From Luteitalea sp. TBR-22 (GTDB lineage Bacteria; Acidobacteriota; Vicinamibacteria; Vicinamibacterales; Vicinamibacteraceae), in NCBI RefSeq assembly GCF_016865485.1, contig NZ_AP024452.1, positions 1,572,501 to 1,636,500 on the forward strand: a stretch of 64,000 nucleotides of DNA, given 5' to 3'. The notes under the pieces are model-generated. The model did no database searches, was not told the DNA's origin, and was given only the letters and a program-made list of their open reading frames with translations. This document shows, piece after piece, positions 19,668-30,159 of the stretch. The translations under genes were made by a program, and so were the position numbers. Every line of letters starts with the position of its first letter. Position 1 is the stretch's first letter.

Positions 19668-20084
19668 TCACGCCGAGGCCGTCGGGACGACCTCCGCGGT
19701 CGGGTCTTCGCGCAGCCAGGCCTGCGCGTCCTCGAGCGACCTGAACACGCTGAAGGTCACCGGGCTCTCGTGGGCGAGGATCTCGGCCATGCGCCCGAGG
19801 CCGTACATCGCCGCATGGTCCCCGCCGACGACCATGGCCCACCGCGCGCCCGCCAGTCGGTCGGCGCGGAGCTGGAACAGGCCGACCATCGCGCGCATGC
19901 AGTCGGTGGGCGGCGGCACCTCGAGGTCGCGGACGTCTTCCAGCACCGGCATGCCCGGCGCGTACGCGGCATCGTCGATCATCGCGCTGACGAGGGAGAC
20001 GAAGTCCGGCCACGAGAGCGGCTGGCCCGAGATGGTCAGCACGGCGCAGGCGCTTGGGGTGTCGATGCGGTAGTGTGCGGCCAC
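19668..20084 (-). CDS. STAS/SpoIIAA-like protein
   Basis: The gene starts at GTG 20084 with AGGAGG nine bases upstream. The 138-residue product resembles SpoIIAA-like/STAS-fold proteins: [57 protein letters not shown] and [18 protein letters not shown], the last being typical of acidobacterial and myxobacterial members. The function is unknown; some STAS proteins regulate anti-sigma factors, but no kinase partner is present here. It is the first gene of the leftward cluster and is divergent from the fucosidase gene. Confidence 0.75.
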   Translation of the reverse strand: MAAHYRIDTPSACAVLTISGQPLSWPDFVSLVSAMIDDAAYAPGMPVLEDVRDLEVPPPTDCMRAMVGLFQLRADRLAGARWAMVVGGDHAAMYGLGRMAEILAHESPVTFSVFRSLEDAQAWLREDPTAEVVPTASA

Positions 20085-20179
20085 GTCGCGATTCCTCCTG
20101 CCACGGCGGGCGAGATGCAATGGCGCCCCATCCCGGGTGGCGGGTGGGGCGTGGGTGCGGGCAGCCCACCTGGCGTAGG

Positions 20180-22783
20180 ATGCGACGCGTGAATCGCCGG
20201 AATCGAACACCCTCGGGGGTGCCCCTCCGGACGTCCGGCCGCCGGACGTTCCTCGAGTCGTTGCTCGCGCTTGGGGCCCTGCCGCTCCTGCGCGGCGGGC
20301 TGCTCGCCCAGTCAATCGGCGATGGCGCGTCACTGCTGCAATTGGCCTATGCGCGTCCGGCTCGCCAGTGGGTCGAGGCGCTGCCGCTCGGCAACGGGCG
20401 CCTCGGCGCGATGGTGTTCGGCGGCGTCCAGACCGAGCGGCTGCAGCTGAACGAGGACACGCTGTGGTCGGGCGGGCCCTCCGACTGGAACAACCCCGGA
20501 GCGCGCGCCGCGCTGACCGACGTCCGGGCGCTGGTGGCGGCCGGGCGTTTCGCCGAGGCCGATCAGGCTGCCAGGCGGATGATGGGCCCCTACACCCAGT
20601 CCTACCTGCCGCTCGGCGACCTGCACGTCGTGCACGACCACGGCGACCTCGCGCGACGCTACACGCGGACGCTCGACCTCGCGACCGGCGAGGCCGTCGT
20701 GTCGTACCGGCAGGGGAAGGCGACCTTCACGCGCCGCGTCATCGCCAGTCATCCGGACCAGGTGATCGCGATGGACCTGTCGTGCGACACGCCGGGCCTG
20801 CTCGCCTGCGTGGCGCGCCTCTCCAGCCCGCTCCACGCGTCGGTCCGCGTCGACGGCGATGCGCTGGTGCTTCGGGGGCGGGCCCCCTCGCACGTCGAGC
20901 CGAACTACGAGGACGTGACCGACCCGGTGCGCTACGCCGACGATCGCGGCATGCACTTCGAGGCGCGGCTGGTGGTCCGCACCGACGGCCGCGCCGACGT
21001 GACGCCGGAGGGCATCCGCATCGACGGCGCCTCGCGCGCGACGCTCCTGCTCGCCATGGCCACCAGCTTTGCCGGCCCCGACCGCGCCGCGGTCGTCGAC
21101 GGGCGCGACCCGGCCGCGATCACGTCGGCGCAGATCGCCGCGGCTCGGACGCGTGACTGGGACGCGCTGCGCGTCCGGCAGCGTGAGGATCACGCCGGGC
21201 TGATGTCGCGCGTCACGCTCGATCTCGGGTCGGCGCCGGAGACGCTGACGGCCCGCCCGCTCGACGTGCGCCTCGCCGAGGGGCCGGCCGACGATCCGTC
21301 GCTGGCCACGCTGCTGTTCCAGTACGGTCGCTACCTGCTCGTGTCGTGCAGCCGCCCCGGCACCCAACCGGCGAACCTACAGGGCCTGTGGAACGAACAG
21401 GTGCGCGCGCCGTGGAGCAGCAACTACACGGTCAACATCAACACCGAGATGAACTACTGGCCGGCCGAGCCGGCCAACCTGGCCGAATGCCATGCGCCGC
21501 TGCTGGCGATGGTCGGCGATCTGGCAGGCAAGGGCGCCGAGACCGCCCGCGTCAACTACGGCGCCCGAGGGTGGACGACCCACCACAACACCGACCTGTG
21601 GCGGCAGACGGCGCCGGTGGGCCGCTTCGGGGAGGGCGACCCGGTGTGGGCGTCGTGGCCGATGGGCGGCGCGTGGCTGTCGCAGCACCTGTGGGAGCAC
21701 TACGCGTTCGGCGGCGATGCCGCGTGGCTGCGCGGCACGGCGTATCCGCTGATGCGAGGCGCCGCGGAGTTCTGCCTCGACCTGCTGGTGCCCGACGCCG
21801 ACGGGTTCCTGGCGACCTCGCCCTCGACCTCGCCCGAGCACAAGTTCCGGCTCCCCGACGGTCGGCAGGCGGCGGTGAATGCCGGGAGCGCCATGGACCT
21901 CGGCCTCACGTGGGACGCCTGCACGAACGTGCTGCAGGCGGCATCGGTGCTCGGCGTGTCCGATGCCGTCACGGCGCGCATCGGGGAGGTCCTGCCGAAG
22001 CTCCGGCCCTACCGGATCGACGCCAACGGGGCCCTGCAGGAGTGGGGCGTGGACCTGCCGCCCGAGGATCCGCACCACCGTCATTTCTCGCACCTGTTCG
22101 CGTTGCATCCGGGGCGACAGATCACGCCGTTCGCGTCGCCGGCGCTCTTCATGGCCGCCCGCAAGGCACTCGAGCTGCGCGGCGACGACGGCACCGGGTG
22201 GTCGCTGGCGTGGAAGGTGAACGCGTGGGCGCGGTTGCGCGATGGCGATCGCGCGCACCGGCTCCTGGTGCGCCTGCTGCGGCTGGTGGACGAACTCGGC
22301 ACGCGGATGAGCGGTGGCGGCGGCGTGTACGCGAACCTGTTCGACGCGCATCCGCCGTTCCAGATCGACGGCAACTTCGGCGCGACCGCCGGCATCTGCG
22401 AGATGCTGCTCCAGAGTCATGCCGGCGCGCTGGACCTGCTGCCGGCGCTGCCGTCGGCGTGGCCACGCGGTCGGGTCACCGGGCTGCGGGCGCGCGGCGG
22501 GTTCGAGGTCGATCTCGCCTGGGAGTCAGGCCGGCTGGTCAGCGGGCAGGTGCGATCGCGCCTGGGCGGCGTGTGCCGGCTGCGGGCCGCCACGCCCCTC
22601 CGCGTCAAGGGCGCGCCGGCGCGCGAGGCATCGGGGCCGTGCGCCAACCCGCTGCTGGCCACGCACTCAGTCGCCGCGCCCCTGGTGGCTCCCGGCGTGA
22701 CCCCTGCGCCGCTGCCGACGATGACGTCCTACACGATCGACGTGGAGACCCGCGCCGGCGAGGCGTTCAGCGTCGGCGTCTAG
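20180..22783 (+). CDS. Exported glycoside hydrolase family 95 alpha-L-fucosidase
   Basis: This 867-residue protein starts at ATG 20180; GTG 20189, eight bases after GTAGGA, is an equally good start. The Tat-like leader reads [22 protein letters not shown]95 marks run throughout: [65 protein letters not shown] and [18 protein letters not shown]. From the family structure, the Glu in STSPEH is the general acid and the Asp in QIDGNFG belongs to the inverting base system. The enzyme would release terminal L-fucose (or L-galactose) from plant or host glycans. The divergent rhaM-containing cluster may handle the freed deoxysugar. Confidence 0.93.
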   Translation: MRRVNRRNRTPSGVPLRTSGRRTFLESLLALGALPLLRGGLLAQSIGDGASLLQLAYARPARQWVEALPLGNGRLGAMVFGGVQTERLQLNEDTLWSGGPSDWNNPGARAALTDVRALVAAGRFAEADQAARRMMGPYTQSYLPLGDLHVVHDHGDLARRYTRTLDLATGEAVVSYRQGKATFTRRVIASHPDQVIAMDLSCDTPGLLACVARLSSPLHASVRVDGDALVLRGRAPSHVEPNYEDVTDPVRYADDRGMHFEARLVVRTDGRADVTPEGIRIDGASRATLLLAMATSFAGPDRAAVVDGRDPAAITSAQIAAARTRDWDALRVRQREDHAGLMSRVTLDLGSAPETLTARPLDVRLAEGPADDPSLATLLFQYGRYLLVSCSRPGTQPANLQGLWNEQVRAPWSSNYTVNINTEMNYWPAEPANLAECHAPLLAMVGDLAGKGAETARVNYGARGWTTHHNTDLWRQTAPVGRFGEGDPVWASWPMGGAWLSQHLWEHYAFGGDAAWLRGTAYPLMRGAAEFCLDLLVPDADGFLATSPSTSPEHKFRLPDGRQAAVNAGSAMDLGLTWDACTNVLQAASVLGVSDAVTARIGEVLPKLRPYRIDANGALQEWGVDLPPEDPHHRHFSHLFALHPGRQITPFASPALFMAARKALELRGDDGTGWSLAWKVNAWARLRDGDRAHRLLVRLLRLVDELGTRMSGGGGVYANLFDAHPPFQIDGNFGATAGICEMLLQSHAGALDLLPALPSAWPRGRVTGLRARGGFEVDLAWESGRLVSGQVRSRLGGVCRLRAATPLRVKGAPAREASGPCANPLLATHSVAAPLVAPGVTPAPLPTMTSYTIDVETRAGEAFSVGV

Positions 22784-22825
22784 CCGACGACAGCCGGCCG
22801 GTGGGCCGCGTCCCGGAACCCAGGA

Positions 22826-24334
22826 TCAGCTCGTCGCCGCGAGCAGGGCCTCGATTTGCGCGACGTCGACCGGCTTGACGTGGTGGTGGTCGAAGCCGGC
22901 CTCGCGGGCCTTGCGGTGGTCTTCGGGCTGGCCCCAGCCGGTCACGGCCACCAACAGGACGTGGGCGTGCGCGGGATCGGCGCGCAGCGCGCGGGCGACG
23001 TCGTAGCCGCTCATGCCGGGCAGGCCGATGTCCAGCAGCAGGGCATCGGGCAGGAAGGTCTTCGCGAGGTCGAGGGCGGCGCCGCCGCTGGCCGCCGTGC
23101 GCACCTCATGGCCGCCCATCCGCAGCGCCACGGCCAGCGCCTCGGCCGCGTCGAGGTTGTCGTCGACCACGAGCACGCGGCGGCGAGCCCCGGGCGGCGG
23201 GGCCGCCAGGGCCGGGATGCCGGCCACCGGCGTCACCGGGGACGTGGCGACCGGCAGCCGAACCACGAACACCGCACCCCTGCCCGGCCCCTCGCTCTCG
23301 ACCTCGATGGTGCCGCCGTGCCGGTGCACCAGCTCGCGCGCCACCGTGAGGCCGACGCCCAGCCCCCCGTAGCCGTGGGCCCGATCGATCTGCGTGAAGA
23401 GGTCGAAGATGCGCTCGCGATCCTCGGCAGCCAGTCCCTGGCCGTTGTCGCGCACGGCGATGACGACGGTGTCGCCGTCGCGGGTCGCCATCACGTCGAT
23501 CTCGCCGCCCTCGGGCGTGTACTTCGCGGCGTTGTGGAACAGGTTGGAGAGCACTTGCGCGAGCCGTGCCGGGTCGGCGTCGACCGGCAGGGCCGTGTCG
23601 CCGAGGCGCCGCGTCACGCGATGACGGCGCGCCTCGATGATGGGCAGCGTCGATTCGAGCGCCTGCTCGATGATGGCCGAGACGTCCACGGTGCGCCGGC
23701 GCAGGTCGACCTGTCCGCGCGTGATGCGCGAGACGTCGAGGAGGTCGTCCACCAGCCGGGTCAACTGCTCGACCTGCCGCTCGATGATGTCCACGGCGCG
23801 GCTGGCCGAGCCATCGGTCGGTTCGAGGCGCCGCAGCACCTGCGCGGCGGTGCGGATCGGCGCGAGCGGGTTGCGCAGTTCGTGGCCGAGGGTGGCGAGG
23901 AACTCGTCCTTGCGACGGTCGGCGACCAGCAGGGCCGCCTCGGCCCGCTTGCGGGCATCGATGTCGCGCGACAGCACGGCGATGCCCTCGCCGGCGGGGA
24001 ACACGTTGGACTCGAACCAGCGGCCGGAGCGCGCCGAGGGCGTCTCGAACAACTCGGCCTCGCGGGTGGCCATCACCCGCCGCAACCCGGTGGCGAAGGC
24101 CGAGCCCACCGCAAAGGGGAACACGTCCCAGAAGTTGCGACCGATGACGTCGTGCAGGGTCAGGCCGGCCCAGGTCAGGCCGGTCCGATTCATGTAGGTG
24201 ATGGTCCAGTCGCCGCTGATCTCGGTGAAGCTGTCGGCCAGGTGCTCGACCGTGTCCACGAAGCGGCGATAGCCCTGCGCGAGGTCGTCCGCACCCGTCG
24301 CGTGTTCTCCCGCGTGGCGTGGACCGTTGTGCAT
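22826..24334 (-). CDS. Cytosolic PAS hybrid histidine kinase with C-terminal receiver
   Basis: This 502-residue protein starts at ATG 24334 and has no membrane segment. A PAS domain covers about 25-130 (WTITYMNRTGLTWAGLTLHD). HisKA follows with H-box FLATLGHELRNPLAPIR. HATPase shows NLFHNAAKYTPEG, VRDNGQGL and GGLGVGLTVARELVHRHGG. A receiver ends the protein (LVVDDNLDAAEALA, LLLDIGLPGMSGYDVA, HHVKPVDVAQIE). This order is common for kinases that signal through their own receiver to an unlinked output. It diverges from the exported kinase-like gene with 70 bp between the starts. Confidence 0.9.
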   Translation of the reverse strand: MHNGPRHAGEHATGADDLAQGYRRFVDTVEHLADSFTEISGDWTITYMNRTGLTWAGLTLHDVIGRNFWDVFPFAVGSAFATGLRRVMATREAELFETPSARSGRWFESNVFPAGEGIAVLSRDIDARKRAEAALLVADRRKDEFLATLGHELRNPLAPIRTAAQVLRRLEPTDGSASRAVDIIERQVEQLTRLVDDLLDVSRITRGQVDLRRRTVDVSAIIEQALESTLPIIEARRHRVTRRLGDTALPVDADPARLAQVLSNLFHNAAKYTPEGGEIDVMATRDGDTVVIAVRDNGQGLAAEDRERIFDLFTQIDRAHGYGGLGVGLTVARELVHRHGGTIEVESEGPGRGAVFVVRLPVATSPVTPVAGIPALAAPPPGARRRVLVVDDNLDAAEALAVALRMGGHEVRTAASGGAALDLAKTFLPDALLLDIGLPGMSGYDVARALRADPAHAHVLLVAVTGWGQPEDHRKAREAGFDHHHVKPVDVAQIEALLAATS

Positions 24335-24404
24335 GGTGCGGTCCGCAGTGTACCCGGAACTGCAGCGCGCGCCCCTCGTATCTGATGGGGACGGAGAGCG
24401 ACAG

Positions 24405-25292
24405 ATGAGGCGACCTGACCTGACGCGGGCGCGTGGCGCATGGATGACGGCGAGTATGTGCGTCGGACTGCTGGTGCTGGGGGCGCCTGGCGCGCGGGCC
24501 CAGGATCCGGTCGGCGCCGTCGTCCCGGTGGCGGCGTCCTCGTCGATGGCCGTGTCGGTACCGGCGCTCGAAGCCCGGCCGTATGCCTGGCGCGGGCATG
24601 AAGCCGAGGTGGAGGAGTTCCTGCGGACGGCGGTGGTCGAGCGCTTCACGGACATCCCGGTGGGCGTCACCAAGCCGCGCCGCGGCTACTTCGCGCCCGG
24701 CGGGCCGGTGCGCAGCATGGCGTGGAAGCCGTTGCCCGAGTGGCTCCTGAACGGCAAGCAGGAAAGCTACCGAGCAGAGATCGCCGCTTATCAGCTCAGC
24801 CGCTACCTCGGGCTCGACGTCGTGCCACCGGTGGTGGAGCGCCAGGAGAAGGGCGTACGTGGGGCGGCGGTCTACTGGATCGATGGCGTGCGCCCATGGA
24901 ACCCCGCCGAGCCGCCCAAGGTCACCGGACCCACCTGGGCGATGCAGCTCAGCCGGATGATGATGTTCGACCAGTTGGTGGCCAACACCGATCGCAACCA
25001 GGGCAACCTGCTGCACGACGACGCAGGACACCTGTACCTGATCGACCACTCGCGGGCGTTCACCACGAAGCGGGACCTGGCCGGCCTCAAGGCGCCGCAG
25101 CAGTACGACCGCGCACTGTGGGAGCGCATGACCGCCCTCACGCGCGAGGACCTGACGGCCGCGCTGGGACAGGTGCTCGACGCCTCGCGCATTGAGGCCA
25201 TCCTCGTCCGTCGCGACCAGATGGCGCGCCAGATCGCGCGTCGGGTCGCCGACAAGGGCGAGTCGGTCACGTTCTTCCCGTCGATCTCCTGA
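24405..25292 (+). CDS. Exported Fam20C/HipA-like (PI3/4K-fold) kinase-like protein
   Basis: The start is ATG 24405, preceded by GGAGAG. The 295-residue product has a signal peptide (MTASMCVGLLVLGAPGARAQ). The rest carries kinase-like motifs of the atypical HipA/PI4K/Fam20C group: a Lys in MAWKPLPEW, an Arg/Glu helix YRAEIAAYQLSRYLG, a catalytic loop FDQLVANTDRNQGNLL (Asp, Asn, Asp-Arg, Asn) and a metal-binding Asp in LYLIDHSRAF. In Fam20C the matching elements bind ATP and metal. A secreted kinase is plausible but unproven. The function, target and ATP source outside the cytoplasm are unknown. Confidence 0.72.
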   Translation: MRRPDLTRARGAWMTASMCVGLLVLGAPGARAQDPVGAVVPVAASSSMAVSVPALEARPYAWRGHEAEVEEFLRTAVVERFTDIPVGVTKPRRGYFAPGGPVRSMAWKPLPEWLLNGKQESYRAEIAAYQLSRYLGLDVVPPVVERQEKGVRGAAVYWIDGVRPWNPAEPPKVTGPTWAMQLSRMMMFDQLVANTDRNQGNLLHDDAGHLYLIDHSRAFTTKRDLAGLKAPQQYDRALWERMTALTREDLTAALGQVLDASRIEAILVRRDQMARQIARRVADKGESVTFFPSIS

Positions 25293-25365
25293 ACGGCCGG
25301 GGCAGCTCCCCCCACCGCGTGGCGTTCCCTCCACGCTTCGCGTCCGCACGAAGACCGGCGGCCGA

Positions 25366-25394
25366 ATGACGCTGGGCGGTTTTTGGCGTATCCT
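25366..25394 (+). promoter_or_regulatory. Candidate sigma-70 promoter for the first TonB receptor
   Basis: ATGACG (25366-25371) and TATCCT (25389-25394) are separated by 17 bp, giving a plausible -35/-10 pair in the 264-bp gap upstream of the receptor gene. The predicted leader would be about 155 nt. This is a pattern match only. Confidence 0.4.
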
Positions 25395-25556
25395 CGCCGC
25401 ACTTCTACCGTCGCGGTCTTCCGTCGTGCCCGGCAGCGCGCGCGTGCCCCGCTCGTGTCGTTCGTCACGCGCCCGTTGCACGGCGATGGTACCGTTCGTG
25501 TCCTCACGTCCCGGCTCGCCGCAGCCAGCCGGCGTCTCCGTGCCCATCTCCACACC

Positions 25557-28500
25557 ATGACCAGATTCCTCCGATCCCTCGTGCACGCCGCCGCCTTGCT
25601 GTGCGTGCTCGCACCGGCGGCCCGCGCGCAATTCGACAGCGCGACCGTCCTCGGCTTCATCAGCGACCAATCCGGCGCCGCGATCCCCGGCGTGACCGTC
25701 ACGCTGACCAACCCTGCCACCGGCATCTCGACGACGGCGGTGACCGACGAGCGTGGTCAGTACCAGCTCCTCAACGTCCGGCCGGGGACGTACACGGTGA
25801 AGGCCGAGCTGCAGGGCTTCACGACGGCGATTGCCGAAAACGTGGTGGTCACGGTCAACGCGCGCCAGCGCGTCGATCTCGGGCTCTCGGTCGGCGGCAT
25901 CGGCGAGACGGTGCAGGTCACCGGGGCGGCGCGGTTGCTCGAGAGCGAGTCCAGCGATCGCGGCACGGTCATCGGCCGCGAGCAGATCGTCAACCTGCCG
26001 CTGAACGGGCGGGCCTACGCCGACCTCGCGCTGCTCAGCCCGGGCGTCCGTCGGTCGTCGATCTCGAACTCGCGTGACGCGTCGTTCAACGTCAACGGCC
26101 TGCGCAGCGCGCTGAACAACTTCATCCTCGACGGCGTCGACAACAACTCCTACGGCACCAGCAACCAGGGCTTCTCCAACCAGGTGGTGCAGGTGTCGCC
26201 CGACGCAGTGGAGGAATTCAAGGTCCAGACCAACAACTTCAGCGCCGAGTTCGGCCGGGCCGGCGGCGCGGTGATCAACGCCTCGTTCCGCAGCGGCACC
26301 AACCAGTTCCGCGGTGCGGCCTGGGAGTACAACCGCAACACGAAGCTGAACGCGACCGGCTTCTTCAAGCCCTCGTCAGGCGTCAAGCCGGAGATGAACC
26401 GGAACCAGTTCGGCGGCGTGCTCGGCGGGCCGATCGTCAGGGACCGGGCGTTCTTCTTCTTCAACTACGAGGGGTTCCGCGAGGTCTCCAGGCAGCTCAC
26501 GTTCGCCAGCATCCCGACGATGGCGCAGCGGCAGGGCAACCTGGGCGTGCCGATCCGCAACCCGATCACCGGCGAGGTGTACGCCGATGGCGTGGTGCCG
26601 CAGTCGGCGATCACGTCGTTCGCCAAGCAGGTGCTGGCCGGGTTGCCCGAGCCGACGCGGCCGGGGCTGTCCAACAACTTCGACTCGATGCCGCGCCGCG
26701 AGGATTTCAACGACAAGTTCGACATCAAGTTCGACCAGAAGCTCGACGCCAAGACCACGATGTTCTTCCGGTACAGCCACCGCGACGTGACCAACTTCGA
26801 GCCGGGGCCGATTCCGGGCGACATCGGGTCGCCGGCCAACAACTTCGTGGACGTCCTCAACAAGCAGTACGCGGGCGGGCTGACGCGCACCCTCACCGGC
26901 AACTCCTTGCTCGAGCTCCGTGTCGGCGTGTCGCAGACCGACGCCGGCAAGTCGGCGCTCGGCACGGGGACGCCGAACATGCTCGAGGCCTACGGGATCA
27001 CGGGCCTGCCCACCGACACGTACTTCTCGGGTGGTCTCACCCAGCAGTCGGTGGGCGGGTGGACGGCCTGGGGGCGGCAGAGCAGCAACCCGCAGTTCCA
27101 GAACCCGACGGTCATCAACCTGCGCGCCAACTACTCGTGGATCAAGGGCGCGCACACGCTCAAGACCGGCTACGAGTACCAGTCCATCAACACCGAAGTC
27201 GACGACGTGAACCCGAAGTACGGGGCCGACTCGTACTCGGGCCAGTTCAGCCGCCCGACGGGCGCGGCGGCCAACGCGCCGATCTTCAACCTGGCCGACT
27301 TCATGTTCGGCGCGCGCAACTCGTACGACCTCGTCAACCCGTACGTGTTCAACCTGCGCCAGCGGATGCACTTCGGCTACCTGCAGGACGACTGGAAGGC
27401 CGCGCCCAACCTCACGGTGAACCTGGGCGTGCGATACGAGTTCGGCACGCCGCAGTGGGAGGAGGACAACTACCTCACCAACTTCGACCCGGCCACCAAC
27501 ACGCTGATCCAGGCCCGCGACGGCTCGATCTACGACCGGGCGCTGGTCAACCCGGATCGCAACAACTGGGCGCCGCGCGTCGGCGCCGCCTGGAGCCTCA
27601 CGCCGAAGACGGTGCTGCGCTCGGCCTACGGCCTCAGCTACATCCACTTCAACCGCCTCGGCGGCGAGAACCTGCTGTCGTTCAACGGCCCGCACGTCGT
27701 GCCGGTGTCGATCACGCAGCAGCCGTCGCAGGGCCTGTGCACGGCCACCCAGGCGCCGACCACCTGCTTCCGCACCACGCAGCAGGGCTACCCGGAGGGG
27801 CTGAACGTGCCGGCCAACTTCAACCCGCTGAACGGCCGCGTGAACTACATCCCGAAGGACCTGCAGAGCGGCTACGTCCAGAGCTGGCACGTGACGCTGC
27901 AGCGCGAGCTGTTCTCGAACGTGATGGTCGACATCGCCTACATCGGCAACAAGAGCGACCACCTCATGATCCTGGGTGACCTGAACCAGGCGCGCCCGAA
28001 CGCGCCCGGCGAGAACACGCTGCTGCAGGCGCGCCGGCCGATCCAGGGGTACCAGTTCATCCAGTCGGCCTTCGACGGCGGCCGCGCCGAGTACCGCGCG
28101 CTGCAGGTGAAGGTCGAGCGCCGCTGGTCGGACGGCCTGTACCTGCTCAACTCCTTCACGTGGTCGCGCGCCAAGGACAACGCCTCGGGGCACCTCGAGA
28201 CGGCCAACGGCGACAACAGCCGCGTGAACATGGCCAACCTCGAGGGCGAGTACGGCCTCTCGGGCTACAACCAGCCGCTCAACAACACGACCTCGGTGGT
28301 GTGGGAACTGCCGTTCGGGCGTGATCGCCGCTTCGGCAACGACTGGAACGCGATCCTCGACGGCATCGCGGGTGGCTGGCGCCTCACGGCGATCAACGCC
28401 ATCACGAGCGGCCTGCCGGTGAACCTCACCTACAACCCGTCGGCGCAGTTCTCGGTGAGCGGGGCGCCGACCTACCGGCCCAACATCTCGGGCGAGATCT

Positions 28501-28829
28501 ACGCGGCCGAGGGCAGCCAGACGATCGACAACTGGTTCAACCGAGACGCCGTCACGGTGCCGACCGATCCGTCGCAGCCCTTCGGCAACGCGCCGCGCAA
28601 CGTGGCCGCCGGGCCAGCCATCTGGACGCTCGACCTCGGCCTCCACAAGGGCTTCGGCCTCGGCGTCGGCCAGGCCCGCCTCGAGGTCCGCATCGAGGCC
28701 TTCAACGTGCTGAACCGGACCAACTTCGGTGCGCCCAACGGCAATCGCTCGTCGACCGACTTCGGGACGATCCGGTCATTGGCGACCACGCCGCGACAAA
28801 TCCAACTCGGCGCGCGCATCAGCTTCTAG
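25557..28829 (+). CDS. Oar-like TonB-dependent outer-membrane receptor with carboxypeptidase-regulatory domain
   Basis: This 1090-residue protein has a signal peptide ending ARAQF. Residues about 28-110 are a carboxypeptidase-regulatory-like domain ([39 protein letters not shown]). A plug domain follows ([52 protein letters not shown]). The remaining 800 residues are a beta-barrel with aromatic-rich strands, ending [10 protein letters not shown] with the C-terminal Phe needed for outer-membrane insertion. Relatives import oligosaccharides, peptides or siderophores or serve adhesion (Oar); the ligand is unknown. It is one of two such receptors in the window. Confidence 0.92.
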   Translation: MTRFLRSLVHAAALLCVLAPAARAQFDSATVLGFISDQSGAAIPGVTVTLTNPATGISTTAVTDERGQYQLLNVRPGTYTVKAELQGFTTAIAENVVVTVNARQRVDLGLSVGGIGETVQVTGAARLLESESSDRGTVIGREQIVNLPLNGRAYADLALLSPGVRRSSISNSRDASFNVNGLRSALNNFILDGVDNNSYGTSNQGFSNQVVQVSPDAVEEFKVQTNNFSAEFGRAGGAVINASFRSGTNQFRGAAWEYNRNTKLNATGFFKPSSGVKPEMNRNQFGGVLGGPIVRDRAFFFFNYEGFREVSRQLTFASIPTMAQRQGNLGVPIRNPITGEVYADGVVPQSAITSFAKQVLAGLPEPTRPGLSNNFDSMPRREDFNDKFDIKFDQKLDAKTTMFFRYSHRDVTNFEPGPIPGDIGSPANNFVDVLNKQYAGGLTRTLTGNSLLELRVGVSQTDAGKSALGTGTPNMLEAYGITGLPTDTYFSGGLTQQSVGGWTAWGRQSSNPQFQNPTVINLRANYSWIKGAHTLKTGYEYQSINTEVDDVNPKYGADSYSGQFSRPTGAAANAPIFNLADFMFGARNSYDLVNPYVFNLRQRMHFGYLQDDWKAAPNLTVNLGVRYEFGTPQWEEDNYLTNFDPATNTLIQARDGSIYDRALVNPDRNNWAPRVGAAWSLTPKTVLRSAYGLSYIHFNRLGGENLLSFNGPHVVPVSITQQPSQGLCTATQAPTTCFRTTQQGYPEGLNVPANFNPLNGRVNYIPKDLQSGYVQSWHVTLQRELFSNVMVDIAYIGNKSDHLMILGDLNQARPNAPGENTLLQARRPIQGYQFIQSAFDGGRAEYRALQVKVERRWSDGLYLLNSFTWSRAKDNASGHLETANGDNSRVNMANLEGEYGLSGYNQPLNNTTSVVWELPFGRDRRFGNDWNAILDGIAGGWRLTAINAITSGLPVNLTYNPSAQFSVSGAPTYRPNISGEIYAAEGSQTIDNWFNRDAVTVPTDPSQPFGNAPRNVAAGPAIWTLDLGLHKGFGLGVGQARLEVRIEAFNVLNRTNFGAPNGNRSSTDFGTIRSLATTPRQIQLGARISF

Positions 28830-28995
28830 CAGAAGAGTAGAAGAGCAGAAGAGCAGAAGAGTAGAAGGCAGGGCGGAAAGGGCCAAGGACGGCAAGCGGT
28901 AAGCTCCTTGAAGACTTCAAGGCGCTTCGCACTTGCGGTCCTTCCTCCTTCCCGCCCTGCCTTTTTACCTTCTACTCTTCTACTCTTCTTACCTT
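28830..28995. repeat. 166-bp imperfect palindrome with period-8 ends, convergent intergenic region
   Basis: The gap between the converging receptor and alcohol dehydrogenase genes is one long inverted repeat centred on A28914. The core is CCTTGAAG-A-CTTCAAGG (28906-28922). Further arms pair CAAGG/GGACGGCAAG-type segments with ACTTGCGGTCCTT. The outer arms are GAAGAGTAGAAG units repeated every 8 bp on the left and TCTACTCTTC units on the right, plus GCAGGGCGG/CCGCCCTGC. RNA from either strand would fold into a long hairpin, so it could terminate both genes. Confidence 0.75.
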
Positions 28996-30054
28996 CTACT
29001 TCATGCTGCTGATGTCGATCACGAAGCGGTACTTCACGTCGCTCTTCAGCATGCGCTCGTAGGCCTCGTTGATCTGCTGCGCCTTGATCAGCTCGATGTC
29101 GCAGACGATGTCGTGCTTGCCGCAGAAGTCGAGCATCTCCTGCGTCTCGGGCAGACCGCCGATGAGCGAGCCGGCGATGCTGCGGCGCCCGAAGATCATC
29201 CCCATCACGCTCGGCGACGGGTGCGCGTGCTCGGGCGCGCCGACCAGCACCATGGTGCCGTCGCGCTTGAGCAGGTTCACGAACGGGTCGAGGTCGTGCG
29301 AGGCCGCGACCGTGTTGATGATCAGGTCGAAGCTCCGCATGTGCTGCTGCATCGCCTCGGGGTCCTTCGAGATCACGACCTGATGGGCGCCGAGGCGCTT
29401 GCCGTCCTCGACCTTGCTGGCCGAGGTCGTGAACAGGACGGTCTCGGCGCCGAACGCGCGCGAGAACTTCACGCCCATGTGGCCGAGGCCACCGAGGCCG
29501 ACGATGCCGACCTTCTTGCCGGGGCCCGCGCCCCAGTGGCGCAGCGGCGAGTAGGTGGTGATGCCGGCGCAGAGCAGCGGCGCGGCTGCCGCCGGGTCGA
29601 GGTTGGCCGGCACCTTCAGCACGAAGTCCTCGGTGACCGTGATGCTGGTGGAATAGCCGCCGTAGGTCATCTGCCCCGGCAGGTGCTTGTCGGGGCTGTT
29701 GTAGGTCATCACGAAGCCGAAGACGTCGCAGTACTGCTCGAGGCCGGCCTTGCAGCTCTCGCAGGTGCGGCAGGAGTCGACCAGGCAGCCGACGGCGGCC
29801 GTGTCGCCGACCTTGAACTTCGTGACGGCGTCGCCGACCGCGCGGACCGTGCCGAGGATCTCGTGCCCGGGCACGCAGGGGTAGACGGTGCCGGGCCACT
29901 CGCTGCGCGCGGTGTGCAGGTCGGAGTGGCAGACGCCGCAGTACTGGATGTCGATCTGGACGTCGGTGGGACCCGGGTCGCGGCGGGTGATCGTCGTCGG
30001 CCCGAGGGGCGTGGTCTTGTCGAAGGCGGCGTAGGCGTTGGCTGAGTGAGGCAT
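28996..30054 (-). CDS. Zinc-dependent NAD(P) alcohol dehydrogenase, cinnamyl-alcohol-dehydrogenase/YahK type
   Basis: This 352-residue medium-chain dehydrogenase shows the catalytic zinc site IQYCGVCHSDLHTARSEW and VPGHEI, and the structural zinc cysteines in CRTCESCKAGLEQYC. The Rossmann motif is GIVGLGGLGHMGVKFSRAFG. Full-length similarity to E. coli YahK and plant CAD-like enzymes (VFGFVMTYNSPDKHLPGQMT; GGYSTSITVTEDFV) predicts NADPH-dependent aldehyde reduction in the cytoplasm. It appears to be a single-gene unit. Confidence 0.93.
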   Translation of the reverse strand: MPHSANAYAAFDKTTPLGPTTITRRDPGPTDVQIDIQYCGVCHSDLHTARSEWPGTVYPCVPGHEILGTVRAVGDAVTKFKVGDTAAVGCLVDSCRTCESCKAGLEQYCDVFGFVMTYNSPDKHLPGQMTYGGYSTSITVTEDFVLKVPANLDPAAAAPLLCAGITTYSPLRHWGAGPGKKVGIVGLGGLGHMGVKFSRAFGAETVLFTTSASKVEDGKRLGAHQVVISKDPEAMQQHMRSFDLIINTVAASHDLDPFVNLLKRDGTMVLVGAPEHAHPSPSVMGMIFGRRSIAGSLIGGLPETQEMLDFCGKHDIVCDIELIKAQQINEAYERMLKSDVKYRFVIDISSMK

Positions 30055-30159
30055 ACGCCCATCAGACTACGCCAGACGGTCCCCGGTGCCACTAGCCGTG
30101 CTGGCGGCCAACTCCCTTCTTGGGGTGGCCTCCCGGAGCCTGTACCATGCGGCCACTCC

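Noticed and set aside
18899-20084. VOC and STAS-like genes considered as part of an anti-sigma-antagonist (partner-switching) system for the ECF sigma factor
   Set aside because: There is no HPK-like kinase or phosphatase, the STAS-like protein is of the SpoIIAA-like stand-alone type, and a mutarotase gene and a 103-bp gap separate it from the sigma genes.
23106-25670. An 854-codon minus-strand frame covering the exported kinase-like gene and part of the histidine kinase
   Set aside because: It crosses two well-supported genes in other frames and shows only low-complexity Arg-rich sequence.
26376-28646. A 756-codon antisense frame in the first TonB receptor
   Set aside because: It is a shadow of the coding strand's third-position GC bias, and no domain or ribosome site is visible.
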